From Polaromonas sp. (GTDB lineage: Bacteria; Pseudomonadota; Gammaproteobacteria; Burkholderiales; Burkholderiaceae_C): 36,996 nt of DNA. The translations under genes were made by a program, and so were the position numbers. A model generated the notes under the pieces. That model did not search any database, was not told where the DNA came from, and saw only the letters and a program-made list of their open reading frames with translations. The stretch lies in assembly GCF_030680935.1 (NCBI RefSeq), contig NZ_JAUXUP010000076.1, forward strand, positions 1-36,996, written 5' to 3'. Shown here one piece after another: positions 8,161 through 16,088 of the stretch; positions within the stretch are counted from its first letter, which is position 1; each line of letters opens with the position of its first letter.

Positions 8161-8212
8161 GCAGTTAAAAGGATAGCTGCTTGCGCCCGCCCTACAAGGG
8201 CTGATGCCATAC
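8161..8212 (+). repeat. Dispersed 55-bp repeat, copy 3 (intergenic)
   Basis: This copy contains GATAGCTGCTTGCGC followed by GGGCT at 20 bases after TAGC, then GATGCC. Its left arm (GCAGT) no longer pairs with ATAGC, but the flanks form GCAG/CTGC instead. It sits just after the GlcG/HbpS gene. Confidence 0.7.
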
Positions 8213-8222
8213 TTCATACGAC

Positions 8223-8248
8223 AAAGCCGACCTCCGGGTCGGCTTTTT
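8223..8248. terminator. Terminator between the GlcG/HbpS gene and hemP
   Basis: AAAGCCGACC and GGTCGGCTTT pair around TCCG and are followed by T residues. The two flanking genes are convergent. Confidence 0.85.
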
Positions 8249-8366
8249 GCGTCTTGGCGTGAAAAAAAGCCTGGCTACTACACCCACCTGATGGCACGTG
8301 ACTGGCTGGCCAAAAAACGACCTGCGAGGCCAGTTCAGGCCCCTGATCGTCCCACGATGAAACTGC

Positions 8367-8582
8367 TTATTTGGTCAGGATCAGCTTGCCCAGGCGGGTG
8401 GCCTGCAGGCGATAGATGAGGCCGTTGTGCTGGATCTCCACGGCCTTGTTGCCGCGCAGGATGTCGGTGCTGTCTACCGCAGCGCAAGGTCCGTTGGCGG
8501 TGTGTTCGCCGCTTGCGGCGGCAAGGCGATGCGCTGGACGTGGCGGCAGGCTCAGGGTTCGGGCGGAGAGGGCTTCAGACAT
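8367..8582 (-). CDS. hemP: Hemin uptake protein HemP/HmuP
   Basis: A 71-residue protein with the HemP signature at its C terminus: STDILRGNKAVEIQHNG followed by YRLQATRLGKLILTK. HemP/HmuP proteins are small regulators needed for full expression of heme-uptake receptors in rhizobia and Burkholderia. The first 35 or so residues are variable. It has its own promoter region containing a perfect Fur-type palindrome 34 bases upstream of the start. No heme receptor or hmu transport operon lies in the window, so its target is probably elsewhere or one of the nearby TonB genes. Confidence 0.93.
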   Translation of the reverse strand: MSEALSARTLSLPPRPAHRLAAASGEHTANGPCAAVDSTDILRGNKAVEIQHNGLIYRLQATRLGKLILTK

Positions 8583-8613
8583 GGTGGTTGACCTGATGGG
8601 CTGGTGTTAAGTT

Positions 8614-8632
8614 AATGATAATCATTATCAAT
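8614..8632. promoter_or_regulatory. Fur box upstream of hemP
   Basis: TGATAAT-C-ATTATCA (8616-8630) is a perfect 7-1-7 inverted repeat that matches the classical Fur consensus closely. It lies upstream of hemP and just past the 3' end of exbD. Confidence 0.92.
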
Positions 8633-8677
8633 TAAAACGCAAGCAAAACCTTGAGTTTCAAGTGAAATTCAAGCGGG

Positions 8678-9088
8678 TCAATTCACCGGCTCGGTGACAA
8701 AACCGATTTTTCGCAAGCCCGCTTGCTGCGCCGCCGCCATGGCCTGCGCCACGCGCTCGTAACGCACTGCCTTGTCACCCCGGATGTGCAGTTCGGGCTG
8801 CGGATTCTGCGCAGCCGCCAGCTTAAAACGCGACGCCAGTTCCGGGTCTTCGATCTTTGTCTCGTTGAGGTAATACGTGCCTTGCGCGTCCACCGCCAGA
8901 CGCACGGTTTCAGGTTTGAGGTTTTGAGCCTCATTGGTAGCGCGAGGCAAATCGATGTTGACCGAATGTTTCATCACCGGCACGGTGATGATGAAGATGA
9001 TCAGGAGTACCAGCATCACGTCGACCAGCGGCGTCATGTTGATTTCGTTCATCACCTCGTCGGTGTCGTCCTGGGTTCCAAAGGCCAT
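8678..9088 (-). CDS. exbD: Biopolymer transport protein ExbD
   Basis: A 136-residue inner-membrane protein with a short cytoplasmic N terminus, one transmembrane helix (about 19-42) and a periplasmic domain of the ExbD/TolR fold. The proton-conducting aspartate is D23 in MTPLVDVMLVLLIIF, the position seen in ExbD. With ExbB it harvests the proton motive force to energise TonB. It is the last gene of tonB-exbB-exbD and starts 20 bases after exbB. Iron context and the neighbouring tonB favour ExbD over TolR. Confidence 0.95.
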   Translation of the reverse strand: MAFGTQDDTDEVMNEINMTPLVDVMLVLLIIFIITVPVMKHSVNIDLPRATNEAQNLKPETVRLAVDAQGTYYLNETKIEDPELASRFKLAAAQNPQPELHIRGDKAVRYERVAQAMAAAQQAGLRKIGFVTEPVN

Positions 9089-9108
9089 GGTGTTTGCTCC
9101 TTTGGGGT

Positions 9109-9828
9109 TCAGGCTTTTTTCATCGGCAGCACATTGGCCGGACTGCTGGCGCTGGTGACACGGGCGCCGGTCACAAAGTAGGCGTGCAGGTCATGCGCGA
9201 AGCGGCTCAGCTTTTGCAGCACCCCCTTGTTGCCGCGCACCAGGGCGTTGTAGCCCAACACAGCGGGAATCGCCACGGCCAGGCCCAGCGCCGTCATGAT
9301 CAATGCCTCGCCAATCGGGCCCGCCACCTTGTCGATGGTCGCCTGGCCGGCGGTGCCAATACTCAGCAACGCATGGTAGATGCCCCAGACGGTGCCAAAC
9401 AGGCCTATGAAAGGGGCGGTCGAGCCGACCGAGGCGAGGATGGCCAGGCCCGACTGCAGGCGCGAGGTAAATTCATCCATGGTGTTGCGCAGGCTGCGCG
9501 TGACCCAGTCGCTTACATCGAGCGCATCATGCAGATGTGCCTTGGTGTTGCGGTGGTGCGCGGTGGCTTCGCGCCCTTCAATGGCCAGTTGACGGAAGGG
9601 GTTGGCCGGGTCGTTGCCCAGCTTGGACAGTCCCGCTGCGAAGTCTTCGCTGTGCCAGAAGTCCTCTGCGCCGTTGGCGATTTTTTTGTACTTCAGGACA
9701 TCCAGTGTCTTGATGATGATGACGACCCAGGATGCCAGCGACATGCCGATCAGGAGCACTGCGACTGCCCTGGTGACAAAGTCGCCCTGCGTCCAGACGC
9801 TCATCAGGCCAAGTTGTGAATTCATCAA
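9109..9828 (-). CDS. exbB: MotA/TolQ/ExbB proton channel family protein ExbB
   Basis: A 239-residue inner-membrane protein with three transmembrane helices: about 15-38 (AVLLIGMSLASWVVIIIKT), about 112-135 (GSTAPFIGLFGTVWGIYHAL) and about 152-178 (IMTALGLAVAIPAVLGYN). The second and third carry the conserved threonine, glycine and proline residues of the ExbB/TolQ proton channel. A large cytoplasmic loop separates helix one from helix two. It starts three bases after tonB ends, which indicates an operon. Confidence 0.95.
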   Translation of the reverse strand: MMNSQLGLMSVWTQGDFVTRAVAVLLIGMSLASWVVIIIKTLDVLKYKKIANGAEDFWHSEDFAAGLSKLGNDPANPFRQLAIEGREATAHHRNTKAHLHDALDVSDWVTRSLRNTMDEFTSRLQSGLAILASVGSTAPFIGLFGTVWGIYHALLSIGTAGQATIDKVAGPIGEALIMTALGLAVAIPAVLGYNALVRGNKGVLQKLSRFAHDLHAYFVTGARVTSASSPANVLPMKKA

Positions 9829-9831
9829 TGT

Positions 9832-10581
9832 CTACTCCAGAACAAAATTAATCGGGGCCTTGAGCAGGAACTGGGTGTCCTCAGAGATACCTGCTCGCGT
9901 GAAAGGGGTGATTTGTGAGGCCATCACGGCTTCGCGCGCAGCGCGGTCCAGGCGCTCAAAACCGCTGGACTTGAAAACTTCGGCCCTTTTGGCAAAACCG
10001 GCGGCGTTGTAATAAACCGCAATGATGACCACACCGCTTTCGCCGGTGCGTTTGCTCAGCGCCGGGTACACCACACGCGGGGGTCTGAGGTATTCGGTTT
10101 CGCCCTGTGTGATCTCGACCAGCCGCGCGGCGGCGGGCGGTGCGGGTGGCCCAGGGGCGGGCGCCACCGGCGCAAGAATGGGGGGCGCGGGTGGCTGCGG
10201 CTCCAGCACGCCGGTAGGTGCATTGGGCGCCGGCAGCGGGTCGCGGATGGCAACGGGCAAAGGCAGCGGCGGCAGCTTGGCTGCCTGTGGTGCGGCTTTG
10301 GGCGGCGGCGGGCGCGGATGAGGCGCGACTTTGGGCGGCTCGATTTCGATGACGCGGGTCAGAATCTCGGCCGGCACGACCATCTCAGCCGTGCGGCGCA
10401 GCAGTCCTGTTTGCAGCACCCACAGCACGCCGACATGTATCACCAGTACGCTGACGGCGATCACGATGTTGCGGTTCAGATGCGGGCGCACGGGCGTTGT
10501 CGTAAGTACGGGGACAAAGGGCCCCGAAAGGGCTGGAGCGGTCATGGGAAGTCTAGTGGATGCAGACGGGAAAGCGGCCAT
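9832..10581 (-). CDS. tonB: Energy transducer TonB
   Basis: TonB spans the periplasm and transfers energy to outer-membrane receptors. The 249-residue protein has an N-terminal anchor (about 36-60, NIVIAVSVLVIHVGVLWVL), a long Pro/Ala-rich rod (about 80-170) and a C-terminal domain containing YPALSKRTGESG and the strand-helix pattern of TonB-Ct, ending at the usual aromatic/hydrophobic tail. The start is uncertain: ATG 10581 lies 18 bases after the small ORF upstream, while ATG 10545 would remove 12 residues. Neither has a strong ribosome-binding site. Confidence 0.94.
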   Translation of the reverse strand: MAAFPSASTRLPMTAPALSGPFVPVLTTTPVRPHLNRNIVIAVSVLVIHVGVLWVLQTGLLRRTAEMVVPAEILTRVIEIEPPKVAPHPRPPPPKAAPQAAKLPPLPLPVAIRDPLPAPNAPTGVLEPQPPAPPILAPVAPAPGPPAPPAAARLVEITQGETEYLRPPRVVYPALSKRTGESGVVIIAVYYNAAGFAKRAEVFKSSGFERLDRAAREAVMASQITPFTRAGISEDTQFLLKAPINFVLE

Positions 10582-10599
10582 ACGGGTGCTACGGCCGCT

Positions 10600-10686
10600 T
10601 TAGCGCCGAAATATCCACCACAGCGGGCTGATCACCAGGATCAGGCTGCCGGCGAGAGTTGCCAATGAGGTGAGGGTTGATGCCAT
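10600..10686 (-). CDS. Candidate 28-residue single-span membrane protein
   Basis: ATG 10686 opens a 28-codon frame ending in TAA at 10600. The product has a short polar N terminus, a continuous hydrophobic stretch (LATLAGSLILVISPLWWIF) and a C-terminal RR. A GGAAGG-like ribosome-binding site lies 8 bases upstream. It overlaps the last 46 bases of bfd in another frame and ends 18 bases before tonB, so it would be co-transcribed with both. The frame, hydrophobicity and ribosome-binding site are seen; that it is made, and any role with TonB or ExbB, is inference. It is too short for homology to be judged by eye. Confidence 0.45.
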   Translation of the reverse strand: MASTLTSLATLAGSLILVISPLWWIFRR

Positions 10687-10898
10687 GTGCTGCCTTCCCG
10701 AGGATTGGTGGCGAGCTTGATGTGTGCGGTCGGGCAGGTGCCGTTGCACTGCGCAACAACGTCACGCGCGCAGCCTTCACACTGGCCGCACTGGGTGGCA
10801 ACACCCAGTTCGAACTGAATCTCGTCAAAACCCAGACCGGCACGGGCGTGGCGGGCAATTTCGCGGTCAGAGATTCGGCGGCAGACACAGACGATCAT
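10641..10898 (-). CDS. bfd: Bacterioferritin-associated ferredoxin Bfd
   Basis: A [2Fe-2S] protein that donates electrons to bacterioferritin to release stored iron. It has 85 residues from ATG 10898. The cluster ligands C4 and C6 (VCVC) and C37 and C40 (CGQC) are in the family arrangement C-x-C...C-x2-C. A further C43 and two later cysteines (C51, C55) are extra. The C-terminal 25 or so residues are longer than in many Bfd proteins and poorly conserved in character. It is the first gene after a Fur-like palindrome and lies upstream of tonB-exbB-exbD, so iron starvation should induce iron release and uptake together. Confidence 0.9.
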   Translation of the reverse strand: MIVCVCRRISDREIARHARAGLGFDEIQFELGVATQCGQCEGCARDVVAQCNGTCPTAHIKLATNPREGSTWHQPSPHWQLSPAA

Positions 10899-10938
10899 GG
10901 GATTGGCTTGCTGGTGGTTAAATCGATGTGGCAAGTAT

Positions 10939-10959
10939 AAATGCGAATCGATCGCATTT
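10939..10959. promoter_or_regulatory. Fur-like palindrome upstream of bfd
   Basis: AAATGCGA and TCGCATTT form a perfect 8-base inverted repeat around ATCGA. The half-sites resemble the AATGCGAAT form of Fur boxes in betaproteobacteria. It is 41 bases upstream of the bfd start. Confidence 0.75.
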
Positions 10960-10988
10960 GCAATAAATCTTTGATATCCCCGGAAAAA

Positions 10989-12116
10989 TCAGGACATCGG
11001 ATCGAAGAACAGCTCGGGCGAGGCCTGATCCAGAGTGGAGCAGCCGCAAAGCGCCATGGCTATTTCCAGCTCGTCACGCAACAAACGCAGCACATGGGCC
11101 ACTCCCAGCGCGCCCGCATTGGCCAGTCCGTACACGCAGGGGCGTCCCACCAGCACGGCACGCGCGCCCAGGGCTGCAGCCTTGAGCACGTCGGTGCCGC
11201 GGCGTATGCCGCCGTCGACGAGCAGCGGCAGCTCGCCCCTGACGGCGTCGGCGATGCGCGGCAATATCGCCGCCGTGGCCGGTGTGGTGTCCAGGGTGCG
11301 GCCCCCGTGGTTGGAGACGATCAGCCCAGCCACCTGCAGCGCTGCAGCCTGACGTGCATCTTCGGGATGCAAAACGCCCTTGAGCAACACCGGAAGGCGC
11401 GTGATGTCCTGCAGCCATTGAACATCGGACCAGACGGGCGCGTGTGTGTGCAGCGTATCAAAGAGGCTGTGACCCGAAGCCGTCGGCCGTGCGGCAAGCT
11501 GCGCCAGATTGGTGGCCGAAATGCCGACGGGCAATTTGAATCCGCTGCGCCGCTCGCGGTCACGCGCGCCATGGACGGGTGCATCCACCGTCAGCACCAG
11601 CGCTTCGTAGCCGGATGCCTCGGCGCGCTGGACCAGTTCGCGCGTGAAGCCCCTGTCGTGTTGAAGATAGAGTTGAAACCACAAGGGGCCGCGATCAGCA
11701 TGGGTGCGGAATGCGCTGGCCACCGTCTCCAGGGGTACGCTGGCCTGTGTACTGAGCACCAGCCCGGCTTGCTGGGAGGCTGCGGCGTGTGCCATGGCCA
11801 TTTCCCCGTCGCTGTGCGCCATGCGCTGGTAGGCCATGGGTGCCACCAGCAGGGGATGGCTCAGGGTGCGCCCGAGCAGTTCAACACGCGTGTGTCCGCC
11901 GGCCAGCTGCCTGAGAACGCGAGGCAGCAATTGCAAGTCGTCCCATGCCCGTCGGTTGGCGCGCAGGGTCAGTTCATCCGCAGCGCCGCCGCTGAAATAG
12001 GCCCATGACTGATCATCCAGCCTGGTGCGCGCAAAGGTTTCATGGTCGGCAAGACTGACCAGGCCGCGCGGAATTGCCTCAATGGCAGGAACGGGAACAG
12101 GACTGGATCCTTTCAT
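10989..12116 (-). CDS. FMN-dependent alpha-hydroxy-acid dehydrogenase/oxidase
   Basis: A member of the L-lactate dehydrogenase/glycolate oxidase family that oxidises 2-hydroxy acids with FMN. An N-terminal substrate-site tyrosine is visible in [16 protein letters not shown]. The FMN barrel contains the catalytic base in [10 protein letters not shown] and the phosphate-binding segments [18 protein letters not shown] and [12 protein letters not shown]. The start at 12116 overlaps the piuC stop by ATGA. A start at 12128 (four residues longer) is possible. Its place behind piuC and a siderophore receptor is unusual: it may act on a hydroxy-acid part of a siderophore or on a carbon source, but the substrate cannot be read from the sequence. 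Confidence 0.9.
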   Translation of the reverse strand: MKGSSPVPVPAIEAIPRGLVSLADHETFARTRLDDQSWAYFSGGAADELTLRANRRAWDDLQLLPRVLRQLAGGHTRVELLGRTLSHPLLVAPMAYQRMAHSDGEMAMAHAAASQQAGLVLSTQASVPLETVASAFRTHADRGPLWFQLYLQHDRGFTRELVQRAEASGYEALVLTVDAPVHGARDRERRSGFKLPVGISATNLAQLAARPTASGHSLFDTLHTHAPVWSDVQWLQDITRLPVLLKGVLHPEDARQAAALQVAGLIVSNHGGRTLDTTPATAAILPRIADAVRGELPLLVDGGIRRGTDVLKAAALGARAVLVGRPCVYGLANAGALGVAHVLRLLRDELEIAMALCGCSTLDQASPELFFDPMS

Positions 12117-12793
12117 GTGTCGGCCCACATGCGCAGCAGGTTGTGGTAAGTCCCGGTCAGCGCCGTGGTGGCAGCGCTTTCGCCGTGGGCCTGCCGCAAG
12201 CGCATCAATGCCATGTCCATATCGAACAACAGCCGACGCTGCTCGTCGCTGCGCACCAGACTCTCCACCCAGAAAAAACAGGCCAGGCGTTCACCGCGCG
12301 TGACGGGTGTCACCTGGTGCAAGCTGGTCCCGGGATAAAGCACCGCATGACCGGCGGGCAGCTTGATGCGCTGCTCGCCGTAGGTGTCGGCAATGGTGAG
12401 TTCTCCGCCGTCGTAGTCTTCGGGATTTGACAGAAAGACGCTGCAGGACACATCAGTTCGCACACGTTGTCCGCCTGGCAGGGTGCGGATGGCGCTATCG
12501 ACATGGTTGCCGTAGTGGTTGGCTGCACCGCTGTAACGGTTGATGCGTGGCGTGAAAAGTTTTCTGGGCAGGGCGGCGGTTAAAAACAATGCATGGCGCT
12601 CCAGCCCACGGGTCACCATGGCACTGATGGCCTGCGATGCTTCGCAGTCATAGGGCAACTGGTGATTGTTCTTCACCTGTGCCGCCTGACTGCCCGCGCT
12701 GCCTTTGCCGTCGGCCCAGGGGGCGTTGGCCAGCAACTGGTCGGCCACCTGCAGGTCTTTGGCGTCGAGGATGTTCGGGAGCGTGAGCAGCAT
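12113..12793 (-). CDS. piuC: Fe(II)/2-oxoglutarate-dependent PKHD-type hydroxylase PiuC
   Basis: A 226-residue iron-regulated dioxygenase of the PiuC/YbiX family. The iron ligands H97 and D99 (GNHVDSA) and H159 (GTSLHQV), with R169 for 2-oxoglutarate, are in place. I chose the start at 12793, which gives the exact family length and N terminus ([11 protein letters not shown]). The longer frame to 12832 would run into the terminator hairpin of the receptor gene. Homologues sit beside catecholate-siderophore receptors such as Fiu/PiuA, as here. The substrate is unknown. Confidence 0.94.
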   Translation of the reverse strand: MLLTLPNILDAKDLQVADQLLANAPWADGKGSAGSQAAQVKNNHQLPYDCEASQAISAMVTRGLERHALFLTAALPRKLFTPRINRYSGAANHYGNHVDSAIRTLPGGQRVRTDVSCSVFLSNPEDYDGGELTIADTYGEQRIKLPAGHAVLYPGTSLHQVTPVTRGERLACFFWVESLVRSDEQRRLLFDMDMALMRLRQAHGESAATTALTGTYHNLLRMWADT

Positions 12794-12810
12794 GGGGTTG
12801 GGTGTTTTGT

Positions 12811-12844
12811 AAAAAGCAAAAAGCCGCCCCATTTACGGGGCGGC
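12811..12844 (-). terminator. Terminator of the siderophore receptor gene
   Basis: GCCGCCCC and GGGGCGGC pair around six bases (12823-12844). On the minus strand the hairpin is followed by TTTTTGCTTTTT. It lies between the receptor and piuC, so piuC is expressed either by read-through or from a promoter hidden in the short gap. Confidence 0.88.
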
Positions 12845-12870
12845 AGGAGTCTTGAAGAGACTGACGGTTT

Positions 12871-15213
12871 TCAGAACCTGGCGCTCGCCGTGACCTGGAA
12901 CAAGCGGCCGGCGCCCGGGACGTAGTGCCCGGTGTACAGCGAGTCCGCGTACAGCTTGTCGGTCACATTGGAAATGTTGGCTTTCACGGTGAGCATCTGG
13001 TTGACGATGTATTCGGCCATCAGGTCGCCGGTCAAGTAGCCGGGCACCTTCCAGCCGGGGTTGCGGATGGGTGTTTGTTCCCCGCGAAAGTTCAGGCCGC
13101 CGCCGACTCGCAGTTTGGGGGTGAGTTGGTAAGTGGTCCAAACCGTACCGCTGTGCAGTGGCGTGAGTGAAGGACGTGACCCCTGACCTTCTGCACCGGC
13201 AGCTCCGATGTCGATACGCGCGCTGGGCATCCACATGTAGGAGCCATAGACCTCCCACTTTGGCGTCAGACGCCCGGTGATGTCAATCTCGGCGCCAGCG
13301 GCGTGACGTTTCCCGGACAACACGTCGATATTGAGCAGCGGGTCGGTGTTGCGTTCGTGCAGCTTGGTCGAGTGAAAAAGCGCCACGCGCGTTGTGAAAC
13401 GTTTGTCGGACGTGTCCAGCTTGGCGCCCAGCTCAATGTTGCGGCTTGACTCCGGCGGCGTGTTGACGGTCGCGGCACTGTAGGAGTAGGTGTCGCCTGA
13501 GGTGTTGAACGAAGTGCCGTAGGAGAAGTGGTAAGAGTGCAGTGGATCTGGCTGGTATAGCAGACCGGCGCGCTTGCTCCAGGCTGAAATTTTCTGGTTG
13601 TAAGCGGTGGTGGTGACCGGACCAGGCGTTGTGGCGGGAATGGCATAGGTGTTGTAGTCGCCTTTCATGTGGTCATACCGCAGGCCCAGCAGAACCTTCC
13701 AGTGCGGTGCCACTTGCATCAGGTCCTGCGCGTAAATACCCATGCCGCTTGACACAAAGTCGCTGGAAGTGCGTAGCACGCGGCGCGACTCGTCAATGGA
13801 AGCACCGTCTTCCGGCGTGCCTGCAAGCGTGTTGGGTTTGGTCAGGTTCACGCCGCCTTGGGCTGCAGTACGCGCCGCATAGACCGTCTTTTTTTCGCTG
13901 GCAAAGTCAACACCTGTCAGCAGTTCATGCTTGAAGCCCAGCGCGGCAAACTTGTTGCTGAAGTCACTTTGCAGGTGCACCGTTTCCATGTCCTGGATTT
14001 TCAGCTGCGTGCCGCGCGTAAGGACGGTAATGGGCCCGAAGTTGCCCAGATTGACGGCCCTGCCATCTGGCTGCAGCGCTGCGGCACCGATACGCACCGC
14101 GCCGGCACGCTGGTCGCGGTCGAATTTCCCGACGCGCACCTGTGTCTTGAGTTCGCTGTCACTGCTGAAGCGATGCGTGTGACCCAGTGTGGCCATGGTG
14201 GCGCTGCCGGCGTTGTAGTCGCTGGCCATGCCGTAGTAGGCCCTGGGGTCCAGCGGAAGCATGGTGGTGCTGCTGGCCGGTGCGCCTGCGGCGGGGCGAA
14301 TCCACGGCATGCCGTAATTCAGGCCGTTGTTGTTGTCCAGGTGATAGAGGCTCGCCAGAAATTCGTCGGCCGTCCCTATGCCCAGCCGGTAACTGATCGC
14401 AAGGCCTTTTTTGTTGAGGCTGCTACCGGCGCCGTTGTTGTCTGCCGAAGTGTTCATGGCGTTGATGCGCAGTGCCGCGTTTTCGCCTGTTTTGAGGTTG
14501 AAGTCGCCTGACAGTCGTTTGTAGCCGTGGTTGCCGACGGTGGTGGCCACCTCATGCTCGGTGATCAGGCGCGGAACCTTGCTGACCTGGTTGACTGCAC
14601 CACCGGTGGATCCGCGGCCGAACAGCATGGAGGCAGAGCCGCGAAGAATCTCCAGGCGGTCCAGATTGAAGGTGTCGCGCTCGTAGAACGCCGGGTCGCG
14701 TAAGCCGTCGATAAACAGGTCACCGGTGCTTTGCAGCGGAAAACCGCGCAGGCGGATGTCTTCCTCACCGCCTTCGGCGGCCAGAAAGCTAATGCCGGCG
14801 GTATTCTTCAGGGCTTCCTTGACGGTGTCCAGATTTCGATCGTCGATGAGCTTTTCAGTCACTACCGTGACGGATTGCGGGATGTCCCGCAGTTCCTGGT
14901 TGCCCTTGCCGATGGTGGAGCGGTTGACCCGCAGCGAATCTTTTCCGTTGTCTTCTGCTTTCTCTCTCACAGTCACTGGTGCCAGCGTGTCTGTCGGCGA
15001 CACGTTCACAGCCGGAGTGGTGGCGGGTGGCGTACTGGTCTGTGCCCAGCCAGAAACGGACGCGGCGAGCATGAGCGCACCCAACGGTAGCAGGACCTTG
15101 CCGGTCGAGCCCAAGGCTACGTGCGTGTGTATCCCCGGACTGACGAGATGATTTTTCTTTTGCCGCACTGAATGCGCGGCGCGTGTAGAAGGTTTTGCCA
15201 CGATGGCCTCCAA
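12871..15213 (-). CDS. TonB-dependent siderophore receptor (Fiu/PiuA-like)
   Basis: A 780-residue outer-membrane receptor. A long signal region ends near residues 55-58 (SGWAQ). A possible TonB box (LAPVTV) precedes the plug domain (about 100-210), which contains RDIPQSVTVVT, RLRGF, FIDGLRD and LEILRGSASMLFGRGSTGG, all strong receptor motifs. The rest forms the 22-strand barrel and ends in the terminal phenylalanine SARF. The plug sequence and the adjacent piuC suggest a catecholate-type ferric siderophore, but ligand specificity is inference. The basic stretch before the hydrophobic core is unusually long, so a later start is possible. Confidence 0.95.
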   Translation of the reverse strand: MEAIVAKPSTRAAHSVRQKKNHLVSPGIHTHVALGSTGKVLLPLGALMLAASVSGWAQTSTPPATTPAVNVSPTDTLAPVTVREKAEDNGKDSLRVNRSTIGKGNQELRDIPQSVTVVTEKLIDDRNLDTVKEALKNTAGISFLAAEGGEEDIRLRGFPLQSTGDLFIDGLRDPAFYERDTFNLDRLEILRGSASMLFGRGSTGGAVNQVSKVPRLITEHEVATTVGNHGYKRLSGDFNLKTGENAALRINAMNTSADNNGAGSSLNKKGLAISYRLGIGTADEFLASLYHLDNNNGLNYGMPWIRPAAGAPASSTTMLPLDPRAYYGMASDYNAGSATMATLGHTHRFSSDSELKTQVRVGKFDRDQRAGAVRIGAAALQPDGRAVNLGNFGPITVLTRGTQLKIQDMETVHLQSDFSNKFAALGFKHELLTGVDFASEKKTVYAARTAAQGGVNLTKPNTLAGTPEDGASIDESRRVLRTSSDFVSSGMGIYAQDLMQVAPHWKVLLGLRYDHMKGDYNTYAIPATTPGPVTTTAYNQKISAWSKRAGLLYQPDPLHSYHFSYGTSFNTSGDTYSYSAATVNTPPESSRNIELGAKLDTSDKRFTTRVALFHSTKLHERNTDPLLNIDVLSGKRHAAGAEIDITGRLTPKWEVYGSYMWMPSARIDIGAAGAEGQGSRPSLTPLHSGTVWTTYQLTPKLRVGGGLNFRGEQTPIRNPGWKVPGYLTGDLMAEYIVNQMLTVKANISNVTDKLYADSLYTGHYVPGAGRLFQVTASARF

Positions 15214-15493
15214 GCGTGGTCCGACCTGTTTTGGCGCCGGACCTGTTTTCAGGAAATGGCTTGGCTGTGCTCGTGGCCGCCCGGGTGGGCGTGAGATGGC
15301 TGGCTGCTCGGCGCTAAGCTTACCATAATGAGAATTATTCGCATTAAAGTTGACGTCCAGAGAATCTGCGCAAAATCAAGCGATTTGTGAGTGAAAAACG
15401 GATGTTTGCTATCTGCAAAGAAGAACGGGACCCATTGGCCCCGGCTTTCTGGCGGCGCCAGACCTGCGGCCTGGTGCGTAGCTGCTGGCGGCC
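15214..15493. other. Receptor upstream region and bfr downstream region (no gene seen)
   Basis: This stretch holds the 113-base leader of the receptor, the Fur box at 15327-15345 and about 150 bases after it with no convincing ORF. The leader contains an imperfect tandem repeat of CGACCTGTTTT and CGGACCTGTTTT near 15225-15250. No clear terminator for bfr is visible. Confidence 0.5.
15327..15345. promoter_or_regulatory. Fur box upstream of the siderophore receptor
   Basis: AATGAGAAT-T-ATTCGCATT is a 9-1-9 inverted repeat with a single mismatch and fits the Fur consensus well. It lies 113 bases before the receptor start. Confidence 0.92.
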
Positions 15494-15970
15494 TTAGCTC
15501 AGCTCGCCCATCTGGCTCTGCAGGTAGTTCTGGATGCCCACTTTGCCCACCAACTCGATTTGGGTTTCCAGGAAGTCGATGTACTCCTCGGTGTCGTCCA
15601 GGATACCCTGCAGCAAATCGCGTGAGACGTAGTCACGCACGGACTCGCAATGGGCCATACCGGCTTTGATGGTCGCCTGGGCACTGGTCTCGGCCTTCAG
15701 ATCGCAGCTCAGGGCTTCCGGCACATCTTCGCCAATCATCAGCTTGCCCAGGTCTTGCAGATTCGGCAGGCCGTCCAGCATGAAGATGCGGTCCATGAGC
15801 TTGTCGGCGTGTTTCATCTCTCCGATGGACTCCCCGTATTCCTTCTTGGCCAGTTTGTCCAGGCCCCAGTGCTTGTACATGCGGTAGTGCAGAAAGTACT
15901 GGTTGATGGCCGTCAGCTCATTTTTTAACTGAGCTTGCAGATGGGTGATGACTTGTGGGTCGCCTTTCAT
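15494..15970 (-). CDS. bfr: Bacterioferritin (heme-binding type, altered ferroxidase site)
   Basis: A 158-residue iron-storage subunit that aligns without gaps to E. coli Bfr. The heme ligand M52 is present, as are ferroxidase residues E18, E51, H54 and E94. However, the positions of E127 and H130 in E. coli are T127 and Y130 here (DDTEEYIDF). The ferroxidase centre is therefore incomplete by this alignment. Some bacteria build bacterioferritin from two subunit types, one binding heme and one oxidising iron; this could be one of such a pair, with the other elsewhere. It is monocistronic on the minus strand, and no Fur-type box is seen upstream. Confidence 0.95.
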   Translation of the reverse strand: MKGDPQVITHLQAQLKNELTAINQYFLHYRMYKHWGLDKLAKKEYGESIGEMKHADKLMDRIFMLDGLPNLQDLGKLMIGEDVPEALSCDLKAETSAQATIKAGMAHCESVRDYVSRDLLQGILDDTEEYIDFLETQIELVGKVGIQNYLQSQMGELS

Positions 15971-16088
15971 GCGGAAATCCTTGGAGTTGTGAATGCCTTG
16001 ATTGTCTGCACACGGGCGACCTGGGGCAAGTGGAAAGTCATACCCCTTTCACCCGTGAATTGACGGTGAATGGCAGTGATGGGTGTTC

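Noticed and set aside
10941..12008. Plus-strand ORF of 355 residues over the FMN dehydrogenase
   Set aside because: The minus-strand frame has clear FMN enzyme motifs; this one has none.
12794..12832. Longer N terminus for piuC
   Set aside because: It would start inside the receptor terminator, and family proteins begin at the MLL at 12793.
15470..15495. GTAGCTGCTGGCG near the 3' end of bfr resembling the repeat core
   Set aside because: There is no hairpin arm on the left and no GGGCT box at the required distance.
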